A stretch of DNA of 64,000 nucleotides, from NCBI RefSeq assembly GCF_014297285.1, contig NZ_JACOQI010000001.1, positions 248,001 to 312,000 on the forward strand, read 5' to 3'. Below the pieces are notes generated by a model. That model was not told the DNA's origin. It ran no database searches and saw only the letters and a program-made list of their open reading frames with translations. This DNA is from Dysosmobacter segnis (GTDB lineage: Bacteria; Bacillota; Clostridia; Oscillospirales; Oscillospiraceae). This document shows, piece by piece, positions 8,370 through 15,743 of this stretch (position 1 is its first letter; every line of letters begins with the position of its first letter). A program made the position numbers and the translations under genes.

Positions 8370-8418
8370 CTCTTACAGATGCGGTAAAATATCGGTACTA
8401 CAATTTGGAGGTACTGAT

Positions 8419-9270
8419 ATGTCGAAAAAACACCCCGCTGTAACGATAACCATGATTGACAGATATTTGACCCACTTACGGGAGCAGGAGCGGTCTGCTG
8501 CTACACTTCAGAAATACAGGCATGACCTGAATGAACTCTGCGGCTACCTGCACAATGCGCCGCTGAACAAATCTACACTGATTGACTGGAAGGAACTGCT
8601 TATCAGCAAGTATGCCCCAGCTACGGTGAACTCCATGCTTATCGCCGTCAACGGCTATCTTCGATTTTATGGCTGGCAAGGGCTATCTGTGAAACTGCTG
8701 AAAGTGCAGAAAGCATTATTTATAGATGAATCAAAAGAGCTGACGAAAGCAGAGTATGACCGTTTGGTGCAGGAAGCACAACGGAAGAACAACGAGCGCC
8801 TTGCCCTTGTCATTCAGACCATCTGCGCTACGGGTATCCGTGTGTCAGAATTGCGCTTTATTACCGTTGAGTCCGTACAGAACGGCAGGGTCGAGATCAG
8901 CAGCAAAGGCAAACGGCGTATGGTGTTCCTGCCGGACAAACTGCGTCAGCTTCTTCGGAACTATGTGCGAAAACAAAAAAAGACCGCCGGGGTGGTATTC
9001 ACCACCCGGACGGGTAGGCCGTTAGACCGGTCAAATATCTGGCGAGATATGAAGGGCCTGTGTGAACGTGCTGGGGTAGCGCCGGAGAAGGTCTTTCCCC
9101 ATAGCTTGCGTCACCTGTTTGCCCGCACTTTTTACTCGCTGGAGCGTGATCTGAGCCGCCTCGCTGACATTTTGGGACATTCCAGTATTGTTACCACCCG
9201 CATTTATACGGCAGAGAGCGGAATCATTCACGCACGCCAAATGGGACGATTGGGACTTGTGATAACATAA
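8419..9270 (+). CDS. Tyrosine recombinase, probable invertase for the adjacent switch
   Basis: This 283-residue XerC/D-like recombinase has an N-terminal SAM-like core-binding domain and a C-terminal catalytic domain. Visible catalytic positions are Arg in TGIRVSEL, Lys in SSKGKRR, HSLRHLFAR (HxxR), the late His in LGHSS and the Tyr in TTRIYT. The ATG at 8419 follows TTGGAGG. Its last two codons (ACA TAA) form the outer edge of the left inverted repeat at 9265, so the gene abuts the invertible segment and keeps its C-terminus whichever way the segment faces. Small recombinases beside inverted promoters commonly drive phase variation, and that role is inferred here. Integration of the element itself is better explained by the serine recombinase at 15744. 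Confidence 0.9.
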   Translation: MSKKHPAVTITMIDRYLTHLREQERSAATLQKYRHDLNELCGYLHNAPLNKSTLIDWKELLISKYAPATVNSMLIAVNGYLRFYGWQGLSVKLLKVQKALFIDESKELTKAEYDRLVQEAQRKNNERLALVIQTICATGIRVSELRFITVESVQNGRVEISSKGKRRMVFLPDKLRQLLRNYVRKQKKTAGVVFTTRTGRPLDRSNIWRDMKGLCERAGVAPEKVFPHSLRHLFARTFYSLERDLSRLADILGHSSIVTTRIYTAESGIIHARQMGRLGLVIT

Positions 9271-9287
9271 TTTGCGTTCTGTGGTAT
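9265..9287 (+). repeat. Left inverted repeat of the putative phase switch
   Basis: 23 bases containing TTTGCGTTCTGTGGTAT, the exact reverse complement of 9488-9510. It includes the last sense codon and stop of the recombinase. Confidence 0.92.
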
Positions 9288-9329
9288 TTTATTGCATAAC
9301 GCCTGAATATCCACTAATTTTGCGTTGAA

Positions 9330-9358
9330 ATTATAGCATTGCAATATACTGTTTGCAA
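9330..9358 (-). promoter_or_regulatory. Leftward promoter inside the invertible segment
   Basis: On the minus strand, TTGCAA, a 17-base spacer and a perfect TATAAT. It is the best sigma-A-type promoter in the segment. The closest rightward match (TTGCAT, 17 bases, TAATTT) is weaker. Confidence 0.8.
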
Positions 9359-9487
9359 CAGCTATTTCACAAAATCGACGAGAATCTATAACCTGTCACA
9401 TTTCCTCGGATTTTTTTACGTCAATTTGTGAGGAATTGCGCTACGACGGTGCTTTGAACGGTGATAAATCTCACAATATGAGATTGT

Positions 9488-9510
9488 ATACCACAGAACG
9501 CAAATTATGT
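9488..9510 (-). repeat. Right inverted repeat of the putative phase switch
   Basis: Exact reverse complement of 9265-9287. It also overlaps a smaller dyad, TACCACA (9489-9495) with TGTGGTA (9508-9514), which could be the paired recombinase-binding arms around a 12-base centre. Confidence 0.92.
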
Positions 9511-9740
9511 GGTACTCTCCGCATTTTAAGTCTTGTTTTTTTGTTAATATACGCTGTTCATCAGTATATTGACTGATTGACCAACATTGAAATATCTTTG
9601 CTTTTTCCGGAATCAGCCTTTCTTCCGGAACGAAGTGCCATGACGATCAGTCTGTATTTTTGACCGCCGCGAAAGAAAAAGCAGCACCTGACTATGCCGG
9701 GGTTTTTAGATAGATATTTTATATTTAGGAGGAAAGAAAC
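9511..9740 (+). promoter_or_regulatory. Leader of the surface-protein gene, with a weak alternative promoter
   Basis: This 230-base stretch has no gene. A weak promoter-like pair (TTGTTA at 9541, 18 bases, TATATT at 9565) could give basal expression independent of the switch. A dyad with TTCCGGAA arms lies near 9605-9631. A strong AGGAGG sits before the TTG start at 9741. Confidence 0.4.
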
Positions 9741-12700
9741 TTGAAAAAGCAACTGTTATCCCTGTTTTTATGTTTTTGCATGATTCTTCCCATGATACCG
9801 ACGACGGCTTTGGCGGCAGAAGAATCTGTAACTGCCCCTGTTCTCGTTGATCAGGGTGATTCGTCGGCTACGAAAGTGGAAGAGTCTGTAGCGGAACCGC
9901 CAGCAGACGATCCCACGGCAGAAAAAAGTAAGAGTGAATCACTCGGAGAGCAGACTCCTGTAAGAGATACCGGAAGCACAAAGGCGGCAACTGTTCAAAT
10001 TGGTGAGGATATCACCGCATATGATAGTTTTGCTGCTGCGTGGGCTGTGGCCTCTGCGGCATCGACCACCGAGGAAGCTCCTGCCAAGGTAACACTGTAT
10101 CAGGATGTGACTACCGGCACCAACGCTCCTGCCAGTTGGCCTATTAAGGTTGCAGAAGAACAGTATATTGCGCTCGATCTAAATGGATACGACATAAATG
10201 GCGGCGAGGAGACAACTAATGTTTTGCGCATTGAAGGTACGTTGACGCTGAATGATAGCGGTGCAACCCCTCGTACTCGTTATGGCTATTGGAGTGAGGA
10301 TACTTACAGCATTGATTCCTCACCCGCCTCTACCGGCCACTATGATGTTCTAACCGGAGGAATCATCTCCAGTAATGCTTCGTGTGAAGGAACGCGCGAA
10401 GGGTGTGTTCACATCGGGTTATGTGGAACATTTACCATGAACGGCGGTATTATTGCCGGTGGTAAACGTTCCGGCATCTACATAGACTCAGGTAAGACTC
10501 ATCCCTTGGCAGATGTGCGATATGGTCATTTCGTCATGAATGGCGGCACAATTGCAGGTAATGCGAATATAGGCGTGTATGCACCCAGAACCTATACGGG
10601 ACATGAGGGAGATATTGGATTTTTCATGAACGGCGGCAACATCCTCAACAACCGTTCTTCATATACAGGTGGCGGTGTAAACGGAGCCATCGAAATGTAC
10701 GGTGGTCTTATCGCCTATAACCAGGCCGAAGCTTATGGCGGAGGAATCTTCAGCATCGCAGATATTGAAATATATGGAGGTTCCATCTCGCACAACAGCG
10801 CGGAAAGAGGCGGCGGTATCTATGCCGATGGTGGAAGCGTTACTTTGAAAAAAGATGGTGTTGTGTCAAATAACAGCGCACAACAAGGCGGTGGTATTTT
10901 TGGAGAAGGAGTAAGTACTGGCGGTATTTTTGTTTCCGGAAAAGTAACGGGTAATACCGCCGAGTCTGGCGGCGGCATTTTTGCAGATGGAAATGCTACG
11001 GTTCGTCTGCATAATACCGCAGAGGTTTCATATAATGAGGCTGACTGTGGCGGTGGCATTTATCGAAGATCCAATGCGGGATGGTACCCTATAGCCATTG
11101 CAGGCGATAAGGGCAGTACAGTTTCCCACAACAAAGCGAAAACGGATGGCGGCGGCATTTATTGCAGAGGTAGCGTAATGTCGTTTTCTGCCCCCAACAT
11201 CGACGTAAGCTACAACGAAGCCGGAAAAAATGGCGGCGGATGGTATATTACGAAGATAGGGGCAGACGTTCGTCTTTATGGAGCAGTGTCGTATAATAAA
11301 GCCGGTGAAAAAGGCGGAGGTGTATATGTAACTGAGTTCATCAGAGATGACGATGCTAATACTGAGAGATCAGTCACTTGCGGAGAGGTATCCCATAATT
11401 CAGCCTCGGTGGGTGGCGGTGTCTATGTTGGTCAGTCAGCAATTCTGTATTGTTCTGATGGTATTATATCGAACAATACTGCTTCTGAATGCGGCGGTGG
11501 TGTGGCCAATGAAGGTGAAACCATACAGAGGGGTTCTCCCATCAAGGGCAATACTGCGAACGTGGGCGCTCATGATTTTTACAACATGGCAGGCGGAGTG
11601 TTTTCTTTGCAGTCCAAATATGACTGGGTTAAGGACGAGCCGAACAATCGATATAGTCATGAAAACTACATCCCGTACACTGTAGTAGAAAAAGATACTA
11701 CTATACAGTACTTAACGCTGGGTGATCCGTTCACGGTGAAATTTGATACGAAGGGCGGAACGCCATCGACTATAACAGATCAGACAGTTAAGTATGGACA
11801 GAAGGCATACAAGCCAACGGAACCCCAAAAAACCGACTGCAAGTTTGACGGTTGGTATACAAGTCCGGATTACACGCAAAAGTGGGATTTTGCCAACGAC
11901 AGCGTGACCAAGGATATTACGCTTTATGCCAAGTGGATCGAAAAGGTCACGCTTCATTGCGATTTCCAAGGTGGCACAAGAGGCTCGGACACAAGTTATA
12001 CTGCCAAAGCATACCCCGGTGAGAAGGCGAAGATGCCTTGGTGGGGAGGGATTACCAGAGAGGGTTATTCATTCATAGAATGGAATGACAAACCGGACGG
12101 TACTGGTAAATCGTACTCTCGTACCATAGACAGCATTACAATGCCAGATCATGATCTGACTCTTTATGCGATCTGGAAGAAATTAGATGTCATTAAGGTA
12201 AGCTTTGATGCGCAGGGCGGCTATTTCCCTGATATCGATAACTCAACTACTTGGAAGTTCCTTGTCGAACGTCCGACGGGAGACGATAGTAAATACGTTT
12301 CGGATTGCGGTGATTATAGACGCGTTGACGAAGAAAGCGAAATTGTAAAAATTGTAAATGGAACGCGCTATCGCTTCAAAGGTTGGTACCTTAATCCAGA
12401 CGATCCAAAGGCCAGTGAATCCCCGGCAGCCGTTCAGCTTACCGCTGAAAGTCCCGCCGAAATTACGTTCTACGCAGTTTGGGGAGAATACATCGATATG
12501 CCATTCACAGTTCACTATGAGACATTCGGTGTTGAGGAGATCCCGTCCAGGACAATAATGGAATCGGCATTGGAAAACGGCGGTCAACTTGAAGAGGTTC
12601 CGGCTCCGCCGGCGGGTTCTGGAATCACCGAATGGAAGTGGACTGTTAATTTGGTGGAGCTGCTAATGAATTCGCCCAAACCTGAAATGCAGAAAGAGGC

Positions 12701-14291
12701 GAAGGAAGCACTGCAATACGTCACTGATCAGCAGGCTGCAATCAATCAGGCCTATAACAATGGGGAAATTACTGAAGAAGAACGCAATGAATATATAGCA
12801 GAACTCCAAAATGAAGTTGTAGCGTTCCATTACCCTGTTTCTTATACTCCCCAGGGCAGGGAGATGAGCTTTGAAGCACTGTTGTTGGGATACGTAAAAG
12901 CAAGTGGGCAGAATGAGGTCACAGTCTATACATGGAACAAGGCTGACCAATATCCGGTGATCTATGACGCAAATGGCGGGAAAAACGCACCTGACATGGA
13001 GTCTTATCAATTCAATGCTTTGGTTAATATCGCAGATGGAGTACCTGAACGTGATGGCTATCAGTTCATCGGCTGGAACACCAAAGCGGATGGTTCCGGA
13101 GTTTCCTATACCAAGGATGACACATTCTATATGCCTTGTTATATGGTAACGCTGTATGCCCAGTGGAAGGCCAACACGACCTATACCGTCACCTACAAGG
13201 ATGGCGTTGGCGGTGCTGCCTTTGGGGATCAGACAACCACCGGACTGCACAGCGGTGATCAGACTCCTGCATTTTCCGGAACGCCGACCCGCAGCGGTTA
13301 TACCTTCAAGGGTTGGTCTCCGGCAGTGACTGCGACGGTGACAGGTAATGCGGTCTATATCGCCCAGTGGGCAAAGAACAACTCCTCCTCCGGCCATTCG
13401 ACCCGGTACACCCTGCACTACGAGTCGAACGGCGGTACTTCCTATAAGGACGAAAGCTATTCCTCCGGCACGACTGTGACGCTGGACAAGGTTCCCATCC
13501 GAGAAAGCTATACGTTCACAGGCTGGTATGCGGATAAGGAACTGACCAAAAAGATCAGCAGCATCAAGATGACCAGCGACAAGACCGTATATGCTGGCTG
13601 GAAGGCATCCACTGTGCCGGATATGCTCAATGGCGATGACCACTACGCCTATGTGATTGGCTACTCGGACGGCAATGTTCGCCCGAATGCAAACGTCAGC
13701 CGCGCTGAGACCGCCACGATCTTCTTCAGGCTGCTCAACGCAGACATCCGTGACGGAAACCTGACTGCTGAGAACACCTTCACCGATGTGGTCGACGGTC
13801 AGTGGTGCAACAAATCCGTCTCCACCATGGCAAAGTTGGGCATCGTGAAGGGCCGCACGGCTGAGATTTTCGATCCCAATGCCCCTATCACCCGCGCTGA
13901 GTTTGCAGTGATCTGCGCCCGTTTCGACACGAAGCAGACCAACGGCAACAACAACTTCTCCGACATTTCCGGTCACTGGGCCGAAGCGGAGATCAAGCGG
14001 GCCGCAGCTTTGGGTTGGATCGCAGGTTATCCAGACGGCACGTTCCGTCCGAACGACTACATCACCCGTGCGCAGGCTATGACGATGATCAACCGTGTCC
14101 TCTGCCGTATGCCGCAGGATGAGGAAGATCTGCTCGGCAGCATGGTTGTGTGGCCGGACAACAAGCCCACCGATTGGCATTACCTTGCCGTCCAGGAAGC
14201 CACCAACAGCCATGACTTCAAGCGCAAGGGCGAGGTCGGTGAAAAGTGGACAAAGCTGACAAGCGCACCGGACTGGACGAAGTATCAGTAA
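9741..14291 (+). CDS. Giant cell-surface protein: beta-helix, InlB-type repeats and SLH anchor
   Basis: This 1516-residue protein starts at TTG behind TAGGAGG. A signal peptide (MKKQLLSLFLCFCMILPMIP, cleaved near ALAA) leads to a Glu/Ser/Thr-rich linker. Residues about 200-615 form a right-handed beta-helix-like region with many NxSAxxGGGIY repeats, as in polymorphic outer-surface proteins. Residues about 660-1290 contain several InlB B-type (Listeria-Bacteroides) repeats ending in YAxW, and three S-layer-homology domains (about 1293-1480) bind secondary wall polymer. It is probably an adhesin or shield displayed on the wall. It lies directly downstream of the putative invertible promoter, consistent with phase-variable display. 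Confidence 0.93.
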   Translation: MKKQLLSLFLCFCMILPMIPTTALAAEESVTAPVLVDQGDSSATKVEESVAEPPADDPTAEKSKSESLGEQTPVRDTGSTKAATVQIGEDITAYDSFAAAWAVASAASTTEEAPAKVTLYQDVTTGTNAPASWPIKVAEEQYIALDLNGYDINGGEETTNVLRIEGTLTLNDSGATPRTRYGYWSEDTYSIDSSPASTGHYDVLTGGIISSNASCEGTREGCVHIGLCGTFTMNGGIIAGGKRSGIYIDSGKTHPLADVRYGHFVMNGGTIAGNANIGVYAPRTYTGHEGDIGFFMNGGNILNNRSSYTGGGVNGAIEMYGGLIAYNQAEAYGGGIFSIADIEIYGGSISHNSAERGGGIYADGGSVTLKKDGVVSNNSAQQGGGIFGEGVSTGGIFVSGKVTGNTAESGGGIFADGNATVRLHNTAEVSYNEADCGGGIYRRSNAGWYPIAIAGDKGSTVSHNKAKTDGGGIYCRGSVMSFSAPNIDVSYNEAGKNGGGWYITKIGADVRLYGAVSYNKAGEKGGGVYVTEFIRDDDANTERSVTCGEVSHNSASVGGGVYVGQSAILYCSDGIISNNTASECGGGVANEGETIQRGSPIKGNTANVGAHDFYNMAGGVFSLQSKYDWVKDEPNNRYSHENYIPYTVVEKDTTIQYLTLGDPFTVKFDTKGGTPSTITDQTVKYGQKAYKPTEPQKTDCKFDGWYTSPDYTQKWDFANDSVTKDITLYAKWIEKVTLHCDFQGGTRGSDTSYTAKAYPGEKAKMPWWGGITREGYSFIEWNDKPDGTGKSYSRTIDSITMPDHDLTLYAIWKKLDVIKVSFDAQGGYFPDIDNSTTWKFLVERPTGDDSKYVSDCGDYRRVDEESEIVKIVNGTRYRFKGWYLNPDDPKASESPAAVQLTAESPAEITFYAVWGEYIDMPFTVHYETFGVEEIPSRTIMESALENGGQLEEVPAPPAGSGITEWKWTVNLVELLMNSPKPEMQKEAKEALQYVTDQQAAINQAYNNGEITEEERNEYIAELQNEVVAFHYPVSYTPQGREMSFEALLLGYVKASGQNEVTVYTWNKADQYPVIYDANGGKNAPDMESYQFNALVNIADGVPERDGYQFIGWNTKADGSGVSYTKDDTFYMPCYMVTLYAQWKANTTYTVTYKDGVGGAAFGDQTTTGLHSGDQTPAFSGTPTRSGYTFKGWSPAVTATVTGNAVYIAQWAKNNSSSGHSTRYTLHYESNGGTSYKDESYSSGTTVTLDKVPIRESYTFTGWYADKELTKKISSIKMTSDKTVYAGWKASTVPDMLNGDDHYAYVIGYSDGNVRPNANVSRAETATIFFRLLNADIRDGNLTAENTFTDVVDGQWCNKSVSTMAKLGIVKGRTAEIFDPNAPITRAEFAVICARFDTKQTNGNNNFSDISGHWAEAEIKRAAALGWIAGYPDGTFRPNDYITRAQAMTMINRVLCRMPQDEEDLLGSMVVWPDNKPTDWHYLAVQEATNSHDFKRKGEVGEKWTKLTSAPDWTKYQ

Positions 14292-14323
14292 AAAACACGA
14301 TAAGGCATTAAGAGAATAGATGG

Positions 14324-14370
14324 AAAACTGCAAGGCGGCTCTACGGCGGGCTACCTTGCAGTTTTTCTTT
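14324..14370 (+). terminator. Terminator of the surface-protein gene
   Basis: Arms AAAACTGCAAGG and CCTTGCAGTTTT around an 18-base loop, then a T-rich tract. Confidence 0.85.
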
Positions 14371-14504
14371 TATACCAATTTTGCTAAAAGCTCGATATTC
14401 GACGGAAAACAACAAATATCAGCCAGTTTTAGTAGGGCATTGTAGAACGAATACGTGACACAAAGCGGCATTTATCGTGTATGATTGAGATACGGAGGAT
14501 ATGG

Positions 14505-14612
14505 ATGTTTACACAGGATTTTTACCTGATGACCGTTCGCATAAAAGCCCCCGACCATCCCGCTTTTGCGATGAAAACGGAAAAATGGGGGATCCCCAAC
14601 GGCAGAATTTAA
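14505..14612 (+). CDS. Possible 35-residue peptide gene
   Basis: A short frame begins MFTQDFYLMTVRIKAP and has GGAGGA a few bases upstream of the ATG at 14505. No homology is recognised. A second ATG at 14501 in another frame lies too close to the ribosome binding site. The rest of 14371-14719 shows no convincing gene. This entry is a weak proposal based on the ribosome binding site alone. Confidence 0.25.
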   Translation: MFTQDFYLMTVRIKAPDHPAFAMKTEKWGIPNGRI

Positions 14613-14719
14613 TTCCAGCATAGTTGAGGGCCCGTGCCGAGACCTATTGCAGGCCGAGAGGCCCGCCCCTACTGCGTTTTCTCTGTTTGTATCTTAATTT
14701 TTAACAGGAGGGGTATTTT

Positions 14720-14983
14720 ATGCCTTTAGTTTATTATGTGCCTGAATATGAGCGGGACGCTTCGCAGATCTCACTGAATGCCGAGCGCCTGCTGAGACTC
14801 CTTGGCGCGAGTGGTAAACTGGCCGGTTTCCGCTATGCAGTCTACATGGTGGAGCAAGTCCGAGATCAGCCGGAGAATATGCTGTTAATTACAAAGCGAC
14901 TTTATATGCAGACGGCGGAGCATTTCAACACAACGCCGAGCTGTGTGGAGCGCAATCTTCGCACTCTTATTCAGAGCTGTTGA
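14720..14983 (+). CDS. Stand-alone Spo0A C-terminal (effector) domain protein
   Basis: This 87-residue protein aligns by eye with the DNA-binding effector domain of Spo0A, the sporulation master regulator: LLRLLGASGKLAGFRYA near the start, then LITKRLYMQTAEHFNTT and a recognition-helix-like SCVERNLRTLI. It lacks the phosphoacceptor receiver domain, so its activity would not depend on the phosphorelay. AGGAGG precedes the ATG at 14720. It could bind 0A-box-like sites in the element or host, either regulating transfer or interfering with Spo0A targets; both are inference. Confidence 0.8.
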   Translation: MPLVYYVPEYERDASQISLNAERLLRLLGASGKLAGFRYAVYMVEQVRDQPENMLLITKRLYMQTAEHFNTTPSCVERNLRTLIQSC

Positions 14984-15098
14984 AGCTATCCCGACCACAG
15001 CTTTTTGAACTTGATTGCTGGGACTGAATTACAGCAGCCACCGACCAACTCCCAGTTCATCGACATTCTGGCCGCTTACCTGAGAAACTGACTGAAAG

Positions 15099-15129
15099 GG
15101 AGAAAGGCGGCACATTGCCGCCTTTCTCC
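15099..15129. repeat. Long intergenic hairpin
   Basis: 14-base perfect arms (GGAGAAAGGCGGCA and its complement) around CAT, with no T-tract on the plus strand. It lies in the 14984-15466 stretch, which otherwise holds palindrome copy 5 and a second hairpin near 15403-15437 (CAGGGCCAT arms) before the TnpW-like gene. Confidence 0.6.
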
Positions 15130-15141
15130 TATCCCTCCGCT

Positions 15142-15173
15142 GAAAATATGGCTCAGTTTGAGACATATTTCGA
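15142..15173. repeat. ICE palindrome copy 5
   Basis: The core GGCTCAGTTTGAGACA has ATAT flanks and a TTTCGAC tail on the right, the same orientation as copy 1 and opposite to copies 2-4. Confidence 0.75.
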
Positions 15174-15466
15174 CACTGCCGCCATTCGGCGCAAGCGCAT
15201 TGAAAATACATCTGCGCGGGCTGGTAACAGCTTTTTGCTCATCACAGCTATGTGGTGAACACCTTGCACCTTGAGAAGTGAATGACCGTCCGAATCGGAT
15301 ATGCTTTCCGGTGAAGTATCGCGTCTGCGTACCAAGGAAATCAAAACGCCGCTGAATATTGTGCAGGGGCAGGAACGGGTTCGAGGAAAACGGCATTTTA
15401 TATCAGGGCCATGTCCGCATGAGGATATGGCCCTGCCATTTTATAAAATATACGGAGGAATGGATT

Positions 15467-15628
15467 GTGAAGCAGAAGCAGACTGTATTTCCGCAGAGAA
15501 CGCAGCAGCCGCAGACGATCTATGTGGATGGCTGCAAGGTTACGGTTCGATATGCCGGAAAGGAAAACCCTGCCGCAGTTCGTGAGATCAAGGATATTCT
15601 TCTTTCAAACGTCTCTAAAAAGCCATAA
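15467..15628 (+). CDS. TnpW-like small transposon protein
   Basis: This 53-residue protein starts at GTG 15467, 8 bases after GGAGG. It has a YVDGCKVTVRY strand pair followed by a helix (AAVREIKDILLS), the pattern of TnpW-type small proteins near serine integrases in Tn4451/Tn5397-like elements. Its function in the family is not settled. The longer upstream frame from 15359 is not used because it has no ribosome binding site and runs through a hairpin. Confidence 0.55.
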   Translation: MKQKQTVFPQRTQQPQTIYVDGCKVTVRYAGKENPAAVREIKDILLSNVSKKP

Positions 15629-15743
15629 AATTTGTGTTTTCTACGTGAATATGAGATAATAATGGTGTAGATATGCACCTTGAAAATTGAAACGAGGCCA
15701 TATACACCATTCCCAATATCGGAAGAAAACAGGAGTGATGTAT

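Larger units (their letters stand above)
9265..9510. other. Putative invertible promoter segment (inverton)
   Basis: Perfect 23-bp inverted repeats enclose 200 bases that contain no gene but do contain a near-consensus promoter on the minus strand. The segment lies immediately after a tyrosine recombinase gene and 230 bases before a large surface-protein gene. Inversion would move the promoter's predicted start site from about 9322 to about 9453 and aim it at the surface gene. In the sequenced state the promoter reads leftward, antisense to the recombinase 3' end, so the surface gene is predicted OFF. The inverted repeats and promoter are seen directly; inversion itself is inference from known invertons of gut bacteria. 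Confidence 0.8.

Noticed and set aside
12663..14333. 556-codon open frame antisense to the surface-protein 3' half
   Set aside because: Opposite a clearly coding SLH/InlB-repeat gene and crosses its terminator.
1482..15173. CRISPR-like array from the repeated palindromes
   Set aside because: Copies are kilobases apart with genes between, not regularly spaced, and no cas genes are present.
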